Notes: generated from the letters alone by a model not told the origin. DNA of 5,879 nucleotides from Nocardioides sp. (GCA_031177735.1 JAPSKJ010000148.1:1-5879), one strand, 5' to 3'. Numbered from the stretch's first letter, positions 1 through 5,402 are shown. Numbers and translations are program-made.

Positions 1-1201
1 TGGTGATGACGGCGCCGAGGTCGTCGTAGGACGAGGTGGGATAGGTGTTGACGGTCGCCTTGAGCGCCTTGGCGTCGTTGGGGGTGTTCGCGCGCAGCTG
101 GTGCTGCACGCGGGAGCCGAGCTGGGCCAGGACGTCCTCGGGTACGTCGGTGGGCGACTGGGTCACGAAGAAGACACCGACACCCTTCGACCGGATCAGC
201 CGCACCGTCCGGGTGATCGTCTCCAGGAACGGCTTGGAGGCGTCGGTGAAGAGCAGGTGCGCCTCGTCGAAGAAGAACACCAGCTTCGGCTTGTCGAGGT
301 CGCCCTCCTCGGGCAGGGTGCGGAACAGCTCGGCCAGCAGCCACATCAAGAACGTGGAGAAGACCGCCGGCCGGTCCTGGAGGTCGGGCAGCTCCATCAG
401 CGAGATCACGCCGCGCCCGTCGGCGGCCGTGGTCAGGAGGTCGCCGACCTCGAACTCCGGCAGCCCGAAGAAGGCGTCGGCGCCCTGGTCGGCGAACGCG
501 ATCAGGCTGCGCAGGATCACGCCGGTGGTGGCGCTCGACAACCCACCGAGGCCCACCAGGTCCGGCTTGCCCTCGTCGCTGACCAGCCACTGCAGCACCG
601 CACGCAGGTCGTCGAGGCCGATCAGCTTCAGCCCGGCCTTGTCGGCGTAGTGGAACACCAGGCCCAGGCTGGACTCCTGGGTGTCGTTGAGGCCCAGCAC
701 CTTGCTGAGCAGCGTGGGGCCGAACGAGTCGACGCTCACCCGCACCGGGATGCCGACGCCCTCGCCGCCCAGGGCGAAGTACTCCACCGGGAAGGCGGTC
801 GGCTTCCACTCCTGGCCGACCGAGCGGGTGCGGGCGATGAGCTTGTCGTCGCCCTCGCCGGGGGTCGCGAGCCCGGAGAGATCACCCTTGATGTCGGCGG
901 CGAACACCGGCACGCCGGCCGCGCTGAGCTGCTCGGCGATCAGCTGCAGGGTCTTGGTCTTGCCGGTGCCGGTGGCGCCCGCGACGAGGCCGTGGCGGTT
1001 GAGCATCCCGAGCGGGATCCTGATCGGGACGTCGCTGAGCCGCTCCGGGTCGAGCATCAGGCCACCGAGCTCGATCGACGCGCCCTCGAAGGCGTAGCCG
1101 GGCGCCACCGCAGCGACGATGGGGTCGTCGGCCGGCGCGGGCGGCTCGCCGGGGGCCGCGCCACCGGCCGGGTCGGCGGGGGCGGCCGGCGTATCGGTCA
1201 T
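1..1201 (-). CDS. HerA-like (DUF853/YjgR family) ATPase, C-terminus cut by window edge
   Basis: This is a P-loop ATPase of the HerA/FtsK superfamily, DUF853 branch (E. coli YjgR-like). Family members are cytoplasmic and probably act as hexameric DNA translocases, but the cellular role of this branch is unsettled. Seen: a Pro/Ala-rich disordered N-terminus (residues 1-27), Walker A GATGTGKT at 75-82 (bases 956-979), ADIKGDLSG at 102-110 just after it (typical of HerA-type proteins), and Walker B with FFFDEAHLLF, D312-E313 (bases about 263-268). A VTQSP segment and a conserved SRVQHQLRA stretch follow. The 400 residues present end at ...LGAVIT. The family is usually about 500 residues, so roughly a fifth lies to the left of the window. 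ATG at 1201 is chosen because coding ends there and a -10 hexamer sits 7 nt upstream; there is no Shine-Dalgarno sequence. HerA partners with NurA in archaea, but no nuclease gene is visible here. The family is certain; the substrate is unknown. Confidence 0.93.
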   Translation of the reverse strand, partial: MTDTPAAPADPAGGAAPGEPPAPADDPIVAAVAPGYAFEGASIELGGLMLDPERLSDVPIRIPLGMLNRHGLVAGATGTGKTKTLQLIAEQLSAAGVPVFAADIKGDLSGLATPGEGDDKLIARTRSVGQEWKPTAFPVEYFALGGEGVGIPVRVSVDSFGPTLLSKVLGLNDTQESSLGLVFHYADKAGLKLIGLDDLRAVLQWLVSDEGKPDLVGLGGLSSATTGVILRSLIAFADQGADAFFGLPEFEVGDLLTTAADGRGVISLMELPDLQDRPAVFSTFLMWLLAELFRTLPEEGDLDKPKLVFFFDEAHLLFTDASKPFLETITRTVRLIRSKGVGVFFVTQSPTDVPEDVLAQLGSRVQHQLRANTPNDAKALKATVNTYPTSSYDDLGAVIT

Positions 1202-1208
1202 GCGGGAG

Positions 1209-1214
1209 AGCCTA
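1209..1214 (-). promoter_or_regulatory. -10 element TAGGCT of a probable leaderless promoter for the HerA-like gene
   Basis: Read on the minus strand, TAGGCT matches the actinobacterial -10 consensus TANNNT. It is followed by 7 nt (CTCCCGC) and then the ATG at 1201. Transcription would therefore begin at or next to the A of the start codon, giving a leaderless mRNA. No convincing -35 is visible: the best candidate, about 16-18 nt upstream (around 1231-1238), is weak and overlaps the -35 of the promoter on the other strand. Confidence 0.6.
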
Positions 1215-1232
1215 AGTGGATCGCGGGGCCTG

Positions 1233-1261
1233 TTGGGAGGGCGGCGACGGGTCGCTAGGGT
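1233..1261 (+). promoter_or_regulatory. Promoter of the VapB-like/LytR_C gene pair (TTGGGA, 17 nt, TAGGGT)
   Basis: TTGGGA at 1233-1238 matches TTGACA at four of six positions. It is separated by 17 nt from TAGGGT at 1256-1261 (TANNNT). Seven nt (CCGAAAG) then lead to the GTG start at 1269, so the transcript is probably leaderless or nearly so. Its -10-to-start spacing is identical to that of the opposing promoter. Confidence 0.6.
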
Positions 1262-1268
1262 CCGAAAG

Positions 1269-1565
1269 GTGATCTTCAAGCGCGTCGGCGTCGGGCGGCC
1301 CTACCCCGACCACGGGCTCACCCCGAAGCAGTGGGCCGGGCTGCCGCCGCGCCAGCTCCGGCTCGACGAGCTGATCACCACCAAGGACACCCTCGACCTG
1401 GCCACCCTGCTCGACGAGGACTCCACGTTCTACGGCGACCTGTTCGCCCACGTGGTGGAGTGGCGGGGCGAGTACTACCTCGAGGACGGGCTGCACCGGG
1501 CTCTGCGCGCAGCCCTCCAGCAGCGGCACGTGCTCCACGCCCGCGTCCACACCGTAGTCTCCTGA
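1269..1565 (+). CDS. Small conserved actinobacterial protein, commonly labelled VapB-family antitoxin; ParB/Srx-like motif
   Basis: A 98-aa protein starting MIFKRVGVGRPYPDHG. I recognise it as a conserved actinobacterial family that automated pipelines label 'type II toxin-antitoxin system VapB family antitoxin'. No PIN-domain VapC toxin lies beside it, and I see no obvious DNA-binding N-terminus of the AbrB or ribbon-helix-helix type. What is visible is RLDELITTKDTLD (31-43), then DSTFYGDLFAHVVEW (51-65), then GEYYLEDGLHRALRAAL (67-83), then HARV (90-93). The order 'RLDEL... hydrophobic strand... G-YYL-DG-HRA... ARV' resembles the ParB N-terminal/sulfiredoxin fold, where a DGHHR-type loop sits before a helix. 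That resemblance is inference; the function is unknown. GTG 1269 is chosen because it follows a -10 element by 7 nt and gives the family's N-terminus; the frame is open further upstream, but that part is low-complexity. The stop is 1 nt before the next ATG, so the two genes form an operon. Confidence 0.85.
   Translation: MIFKRVGVGRPYPDHGLTPKQWAGLPPRQLRLDELITTKDTLDLATLLDEDSTFYGDLFAHVVEWRGEYYLEDGLHRALRAALQQRHVLHARVHTVVS
1555..1560 (+). promoter_or_regulatory. Possible internal -10 element (TAGTCT) for the LytR_C gene
   Basis: TAGTCT, inside the last codons of the upstream gene, fits TANNNT and ends 6 nt before the ATG at 1567. This is the spacing of a leaderless start. The ATG has no Shine-Dalgarno sequence, so the gene needs either this promoter or translational coupling to the gene ending 1 nt before it. 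No good -35 is visible, and a chance match cannot be excluded. Confidence 0.35.
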
Positions 1566-1566
1566 C

Positions 1567-2070
1567 ATGACCCAGGGGGCCAAGACCATCGCCACGCTGG
1601 CTGTGCTCGGCGTGGTCGTCGTGTTCGCCGCGGCGTGGGGCTGGAACGCCATGACTGCACCGTTCCCGGGAGCGGTCGAGCAGCCCACCTGCGTGATGAC
1701 CGCCGTGGTGAAGGGCGAGGAGCTCTACCCCTCGCAGGTGACCGTGAGCGTGCTCAACGCCAGCGGCCGCGAGGGCCTCGCCGGACGCACGATGTCGGAG
1801 CTCGTCGACGCCGGGTTCGCCCAGGGCGACAGCGGCAACGCGCCGCCGGGCACCGCGATCGGCACCGCCCAGATCTGGGTCGGCGACGAGCAGAACCCCG
1901 CCATCCCCCTGGTCCGCAGCTGGCTGGGTGACGCCGAGGTCGTCCGCGCCGACACCACGCACGCCGGCATCGTGGTCGTCGTCGGTGACGACTTCGTCGA
2001 GCTGGCCCAGGGCAGGGAGCAGGTGCGCGTCAAGCGCGACGGCGAGGTCTGCTCACCGCCGCTGGTCTGA
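1567..2070 (+). CDS. Membrane-anchored LytR C-terminal-domain (LytR_C) protein
   Basis: A 167-aa protein with a short cytoplasmic start, one transmembrane segment (about residues 8-26, LAVLGVVVVFAAAWGW) and an extracytoplasmic domain. The domain matches LytR_C (PF13399): VTVSVLNASGREGLAGRTMSEL (58-79, shown by its key NAS..GLA core), then AGF.QGDSGNAPPG (82-95), an AQIWVG strand (101-106), and IVVVVGDDF (135-143). LytR_C often sits at the C-terminus of LytR-CpsA-Psr cell-wall ligases, but the catalytic LCP domain is absent here, so this is a stand-alone form with no known reaction. Two cysteines, C42 just after the membrane segment and C162 near the C-terminus, bracket the domain and could form a disulfide outside the cell. 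The gene lies 1 bp after the VapB-labelled gene and is probably cotranscribed with it. A cell-envelope role is plausible but inferred. Confidence 0.88.
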   Translation: MTQGAKTIATLAVLGVVVVFAAAWGWNAMTAPFPGAVEQPTCVMTAVVKGEELYPSQVTVSVLNASGREGLAGRTMSELVDAGFAQGDSGNAPPGTAIGTAQIWVGDEQNPAIPLVRSWLGDAEVVRADTTHAGIVVVVGDDFVELAQGREQVRVKRDGEVCSPPLV

Positions 2071-2091
2071 GCCCGTCCCGCGGCTGCTCAG
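2067..2091. terminator. Small inverted repeat over both convergent stop codons; weak bidirectional terminator candidate
   Basis: CTGAGC at 2067-2072 and GCTCAG at 2086-2091 form a perfect 6-bp inverted repeat with a 13-nt G/C-rich loop. Each arm contains the TGA stop of one of the two convergent genes, which are only 17 bp apart. There is no T-tract on either side, so intrinsic termination is uncertain. No better terminator is visible between these genes. Confidence 0.25.
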
Positions 2092-3587
2092 CGGTTGTCG
2101 GCGAGCCACTGGGCCAGGCGGCCGTGCCGCGAGACCTGCCGCAGGCGGCGCTCGGTCTGCTCGCGCAGCGCTCGCGGCGTGACGACGAGTACGTCGTCGC
2201 CTGATCGCAGCACGGTGCGGCGCTCTGGCACCAGCGACTCGCCGTCGCGGATCACCAGCGAGACCGAGACGCCCTTGGGCAGCCGGAGCTCGCCGACCTC
2301 GACGCCGTGCAGGCGGCTGCCCTCGGTGATGCGGAGCTGCAGCAGGTCGGCGGCCAGCCGCTCCAGCGGCGCGGCCTCGAGCTCGAGCGCCCGTGGGTCG
2401 TGCGGTCGGGCGACGCCGAGCAGCCGGGCGACCCAGGGCAGCGTCGGTCCGGTGAGCAGGGTGTAGACGACGACCATCACGAAGACCAGGTCGAAGAGGC
2501 GCTCGGAGTCGTCCACCCCCGCCGCGAGCGGGATGGTGGTGAGCACGACGGGCACTGCTCCGCGCAGACCGGCCCAGGAGAGGAAGGCCAGGTCACGCGG
2601 GCCCATCGGCTGCACCACCAGGCTCACGGCCACCGACAGCGGGCGGGCGACGAAGGTGAGGATCAGTCCGGCCACGATGGCCATGCCGACGGTGGCCAGC
2701 GTGATCCGGCCCGGGCTGAGCAGCAGGCCGAGCATGATGAACAGCCCGATCTGCGCCAGCCAGGCCAGGCCCTCGGCGAAGGAGCGGGTGGCTCCCCGGT
2801 GGGGCAGCTCGGCGTTGCCGAGCACCAGCGCGGCGACGTACACCGCGGCGAACCCGCTGGCGTGGATCGCCGTCGCGGCGCCGTACCCGAAGAAGGCCAG
2901 GGTCAGCACCGCCAGCGGGTAGAGGCCGGAGGACGGCAGGGCGGCGCGGCGCATCAGCCAGGCGCCGCCGAAGCCGGCGCCGAGGCCGACCAGGATGCCG
3001 GCGACGAGCTCGTAGAGGACGATCCCGGCGACGGCGAGCGGGCCGTTCTCGGCGACCGCGCCGCTGGAGATGAGGGTGACCAGGACGACGGTCGGCGCGT
3101 CGTTGAGACCCGACTCGGCCTCGAGGGCGCCGGTGAGCCGCCGCGGCAGCGGCACCACCCGGAGCACCGAGAAGACCGCCGCGGCGTCGGTCGGCGAGGT
3201 CACCGCACCGAGCAGCACGGCGAGCTCCCAGGGCAGCCCGAGGATGTAGTGCGCGCCGAGGGCGACGGTCGCCACGGACACCGCGACGCCGATCGTCGCC
3301 AGCGACAAGCCCAGCCGCATCGAGGCCCGGGCCTCGCGCCAGTCGGTGGTCAAACCACCCTCGGCCAGGATCAGCGCCAGCGCCGCGAAGCCCAAGGCGT
3401 GCGCCAGCTGCGCGTCCTCGAACGGGATGCCCAGCCCCGCCTCGCCCAGGGCGACGCCCATGAGCAGGTAGACCAGCAGGCTCGGCAGGCCCGCGCGAGA
3501 GGAGACGCGCACCGCGAGGATGGCGAGCAGAGTGACCGCCGATCCGACCAACACGAACGAGTCGAGCTGGTGGACGTCGAAGGTCAC
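2088..3587 (-). CDS. Potassium/proton antiporter, NhaP2/CvrA-like (CPA1 family) with TrkA_C domain
   Basis: A 499-aa inner-membrane cation/proton antiporter. The membrane part (about residues 10-390) has a dozen or so hydrophobic segments and CPA1 hallmarks: TSPTDAAAVFSVLR (130-143), ESGLNDAPTVV (158-168) with the ion-binding N162-D163 pair, and GLRGAVP (340-346). A soluble C-terminal region (about 405-480, including VGELRLPKGVSVSLVIRDG and a GDDVLVVTP strand) matches TrkA_C/RCK_C, a regulatory domain. This architecture is that of NhaP2/CvrA antiporters, which export K+ (or Na+) in exchange for H+, but the CorC_HlyC-like tail of the E. coli protein is absent. The exact ion is inferred. GTG 3587 is chosen as start because a GAGGTGA Shine-Dalgarno lies at the right distance and the first membrane helix begins at residue 10. 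The GTG at 3593 is a weaker alternative. A longer reading frame (to 3854) would overlap the divergent aminotransferase gene and adds no family sequence. Confidence 0.92.
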   Translation of the reverse strand: MTFDVHQLDSFVLVGSAVTLLAILAVRVSSRAGLPSLLVYLLMGVALGEAGLGIPFEDAQLAHALGFAALALILAEGGLTTDWREARASMRLGLSLATIGVAVSVATVALGAHYILGLPWELAVLLGAVTSPTDAAAVFSVLRVVPLPRRLTGALEAESGLNDAPTVVLVTLISSGAVAENGPLAVAGIVLYELVAGILVGLGAGFGGAWLMRRAALPSSGLYPLAVLTLAFFGYGAATAIHASGFAAVYVAALVLGNAELPHRGATRSFAEGLAWLAQIGLFIMLGLLLSPGRITLATVGMAIVAGLILTFVARPLSVAVSLVVQPMGPRDLAFLSWAGLRGAVPVVLTTIPLAAGVDDSERLFDLVFVMVVVYTLLTGPTLPWVARLLGVARPHDPRALELEAAPLERLAADLLQLRITEGSRLHGVEVGELRLPKGVSVSLVIRDGESLVPERRTVLRSGDDVLVVTPRALREQTERRLRQVSRHGRLAQWLADNR

Positions 3588-3589
3588 TG

Positions 3590-3596
3590 TCACCTC
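3590..3596 (-). promoter_or_regulatory. Ribosome binding site GAGGTGA that decides the antiporter start
   Basis: On the minus strand, GAGGTGA (3596-3590) is a strong Shine-Dalgarno match, with 5 nt between GAGG and the GTG at 3587. It supports GTG 3587 over the in-frame GTG at 3593 (inside this motif) and over the far-upstream ATG at 3854. Confidence 0.6.
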
Positions 3597-3619
3597 GTCA
3601 GTAGGGGTGGCGGGCTCGA

Positions 3620-3625
3620 AGTCTA
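3620..3625 (-). promoter_or_regulatory. Candidate -10 element (TAGACT) for the antiporter gene
   Basis: TAGACT on the minus strand fits TANNNT and would place transcription start near 3612-3613. That gives a leader of about 25 nt containing the GAGGTGA ribosome binding site. No recognisable -35 lies 16-18 nt upstream, so the call rests on the hexamer and the sensible leader length. Confidence 0.35.
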
Positions 3626-3673
3626 TCGGCCAGCGACGGTGCGGCCGGTCGGCGGTCGCAGGCGTGGACCGCG

Positions 3674-3679
3674 TACCGT
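3674..3679 (+). promoter_or_regulatory. Candidate -10 element (TACCGT) for a leaderless aminotransferase mRNA
   Basis: TACCGT fits TANNNT and is followed by 8 nt (CTGCTGCT) and then the ATG at 3688. No Shine-Dalgarno precedes this ATG, which agrees with a leaderless or near-leaderless transcript. No clear -35 is visible. Confidence 0.45.
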
Positions 3680-3687
3680 CTGCTGCT

Positions 3688-4887
3688 ATGACGACGGCAG
3701 GAGCCGAGCGGTGGGGCGTGGCGAGCCGAGCGAACGTGCCGCCCTTCCACGTCATGGACATGATCGAGGCGGCCAGCCAGCGGCAGCGCAGCCACGGCGA
3801 CGTGCTCAACCTGCTCTCCGGGCAGCCCAGCACCGGTGCACCCGAGGCGGTCAACCAGGAAGCGGTCCGGCTCCTGCAGAGCGGTGAGCCGCTCGGCTAC
3901 ACGCCGGCGATCGGCATCGTCGAGCTGCGCGAGGCGATCGCGCGTCACCACCGCAGCTGGCACGGGATCGAGGTCGACGCCGACGACGTCGTGGTCACCA
4001 CCGGCTCCAGCGGCGGGTTCCTGCTGGCGTTCCTGGCCGCCTTCGAGGTGGGCGACCGGGTGGCGATGGCCCGCCCCGGCTATCCCTGCTACCGCAACGT
4101 GCTCACCGCCCTGGGCTGTCGGGTCGTGGAGATCCCGACCGGCCCGGAGACGCGGTTCCAGCCCACGGTCGAGCAGGTCGAGGCGCTCGGCGACATCCGG
4201 GGCCTGGTCGTGGCGAGCCCGGCCAACCCGACCGGCACGATGCTGCTCCCCGAGGAGCTGGCTGCCCTGGCGGCGTACTGCGAGGAGCGCGGCATCCAGC
4301 TGATCTCCGACGAGATCTACCACGGCATCGAGTACACCGGCCCCGGCGACCAGGCGGCGCGCGCGGGCCGGCGCGGCGACAGCGCCTGGGCGACCAGCCG
4401 CGAGGCGGTCGTGTTCAGCTCCTTCAGCAAGTACTTCTCGATGACCGGCTGGCGGATCGGCTGGATGCTGGTGCCGCGGCGGCTGCGCCGGGCGGTCGAC
4501 GTGCTGACCGGCAACTTCACGATCTGCCCGCCGGTGCTGGCGCAGCGGGCCGCGCTGGCCGCGTTCACCCCCGAGGCCTACGCCGAGCTGGACGGCCACG
4601 TCGCGAGGTACGCCGTCAACCGCCGCCTGCTCCTCGACGGACTCACCCGCCTGGGAGTGACCGGCCTGGCGCCGGCGGACGGCGCGTTCTATGCCTACGC
4701 CGACGTCGGCCACCTCACCGACGACTCGCACGCGTGGACCCGCGAGGTGCTGGAGCGCACCGGCGTCGCCATGGCGCCCGGGGTGGACTTCGACACCGCC
4801 GCCGGCCACCGCTTCGTGCGGTTCAGCTTCGCAGGAACCGGCGAGGAGCTCAGCGCGGCGCTGGACCGGCTCACCACGGTGATGTGA
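3688..4887 (+). CDS. Pyridoxal phosphate-dependent class I/II aminotransferase
   Basis: A 399-aa cytoplasmic fold-type I aminotransferase, full length for the family. Seen: an N-terminal NVPPFHVMDMIEAA segment, SGQPSTGAP (44-52), LGYTPAIGIVELREAI (69-84), the cofactor-phosphate loop TTGSSGGF (104-111), ARPGYPCY (128-135), SPANPTGT with N180, SDEIYHGIEY with D208 and Y211, SSFSKYFSMTGWRIGW with the Schiff-base lysine K248 and phosphate-binding R256, and VRFSFA with R378, the usual substrate alpha-carboxylate arginine. The catalytic set is therefore complete. Substrate cannot be read from sequence; aspartate, aromatic or alanine-type transamination are all possible. ATG 3688 is chosen because family similarity begins just after it and a -10 element sits 8 nt upstream; the 56 in-frame residues before it overlap the antiporter gene and are not family-like. 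It is divergent from the antiporter, and the WXG gene follows 77 bp later. Confidence 0.93.
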   Translation: MTTAGAERWGVASRANVPPFHVMDMIEAASQRQRSHGDVLNLLSGQPSTGAPEAVNQEAVRLLQSGEPLGYTPAIGIVELREAIARHHRSWHGIEVDADDVVVTTGSSGGFLLAFLAAFEVGDRVAMARPGYPCYRNVLTALGCRVVEIPTGPETRFQPTVEQVEALGDIRGLVVASPANPTGTMLLPEELAALAAYCEERGIQLISDEIYHGIEYTGPGDQAARAGRRGDSAWATSREAVVFSSFSKYFSMTGWRIGWMLVPRRLRRAVDVLTGNFTICPPVLAQRAALAAFTPEAYAELDGHVARYAVNRRLLLDGLTRLGVTGLAPADGAFYAYADVGHLTDDSHAWTREVLERTGVAMAPGVDFDTAAGHRFVRFSFAGTGEELSAALDRLTTVM

Positions 4888-4914
4888 GGGTAAAGGTCAG
4901 CAGATCGAGAGCAT

Positions 4915-4945
4915 GCGCCCCGGCCGTCGGCCGGCCGGGCGGCGC
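4915..4945. repeat. GC-rich nested inverted repeat between the aminotransferase and WXG genes
   Basis: CCGGCC (4920-4925), a 3-nt loop GTC, and GGCCGG (4929-4934) form a perfect 6-bp hairpin. An outer GCGCC (4915-4919) can pair with GGCGC (4941-4945), leaving a 6-nt bulge on one side. The structure lies 28 nt after the aminotransferase stop and ends just before the ribosome binding site of the next gene. It lacks a T-tract, so it could be a factor-dependent or attenuating terminator, or simply a product of high GC content. Confidence 0.3.
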
Positions 4946-4954
4946 CGGTGCACG

Positions 4955-4961
4955 AAGGGGG
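4955..4961 (+). promoter_or_regulatory. Ribosome binding site AAGGGGG of the WXG-protein gene
   Basis: AAGGGGG ends 3 nt before the ATG at 4965, with AAGG 6 nt away. It fixes the start of the 145-aa protein and rules out longer readings of the same frame that begin inside the aminotransferase gene. No TANNNT hexamer lies close to this start, unlike several other genes here. Confidence 0.6.
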
Positions 4962-4964
4962 ACC

Positions 4965-5402
4965 ATGTACGGCGACACCGAGGTGATGCGTCACCGCGTG
5001 AGCCACTTGCGTGACCAGGCGGTCGAGATCCGCTCACTGGCCGACCGGCTGGTCGCGCGGGCCGAGGCGGCGCCATGGCGGGGCCGGGCCGCCGAGGCGA
5101 TGCGCGTCCGCATCCGCGACCGCGCCGCCACGCTGCGTGACACCGCAGCCCGCCACGAGACCGCCGCGGAGGAGCTGGAGCGCCACGCCACCGAGGTCGA
5201 CCACCGCAACGAGGTCATCGCCGCCACCGAGCGTCGCGTCGGCGAGCTCGTCGCCGAGGCGCGCACCCGCACCGGCGACGGCGTCGACCCCGACCGCGCC
5301 GACGCCGAGCTGCTCTCCTTCACCCCACCCCCGCCGGGCCACAAGGACTGGCTGACCGTCGAGCTGCCCGGTCTCTCCACCGGCTGGACGGGCCGCCCGT
5401 GA
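4965..5402 (+). CDS. WXG-motif helical-hairpin protein (WXG100/ESX-like)
   Basis: A 145-aa protein with no signal peptide or membrane segment. Residues 5-33 form one long charged helix (VMRHRVSHLRDQAVEIRSLA...), a W38-R39-G40 turn follows, and residues 41-102 form a second, longer amphipathic helix rich in Arg, Glu and Ala. This is the helical-hairpin layout of WXG100/ESAT-6-type proteins, which type VII (ESX) systems export or use as partners. It is longer than the usual ~100 residues: a C-terminal tail (103-145) has an acidic linker, a PPPPGHKDWL segment (121-130) and a tryptophan near the end. A secretion YxxxD/E signal after the second helix is not visible, so export is not established. 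The ATG is fixed by the AAGGGGG site. The next gene starts 67 bp downstream on the same strand and may belong to the same unit. Substrate, scaffold or unrelated coiled-coil protein all remain possible. Confidence 0.75.
   Translation: MYGDTEVMRHRVSHLRDQAVEIRSLADRLVARAEAAPWRGRAAEAMRVRIRDRAATLRDTAARHETAAEELERHATEVDHRNEVIAATERRVGELVAEARTRTGDGVDPDRADAELLSFTPPPPGHKDWLTVELPGLSTGWTGRP

Noticed and set aside
45..1258. Long plus-strand open frames (201, 385 and 138 codons) across the left part
   Set aside because: They are antisense shadows of the HerA-like gene: composition dominated by Ser/Arg/Pro or Gly/Arg/Gln/His, no recognisable domain, and the minus frame carries perfect Walker A and B motifs.
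1269..1565. A VapBC toxin-antitoxin locus
   Set aside because: Only the VapB-labelled protein is present. No PIN-domain protein is encoded on either strand nearby, and the sequence does not look like a typical VapB.
1567..2070. A full LCP-family cell-wall ligase (LytR/CpsA/Psr)
   Set aside because: Only the LytR_C domain follows the membrane anchor. At 167 residues there is no room for the catalytic LCP domain and its arginine motifs are absent.
3520..3687. N-terminal extension of the aminotransferase to an upstream ATG
   Set aside because: It would overlap the antiporter start and its ribosome binding site, adds no family-like sequence, and bypasses the -10 element in front of ATG 3688.
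2307..3887. 526-codon plus-strand open frame opposite the antiporter
   Set aside because: The translation is low-complexity (Gly, Arg, Gln, His, Glu, Asp) with no domain, as expected opposite a GC-biased membrane-protein gene. The minus frame has all the CPA1 motifs.
3598..4809. 403-codon minus-strand open frame opposite the aminotransferase
   Set aside because: It is a GC-bias shadow. The plus frame holds a complete set of aminotransferase catalytic residues.
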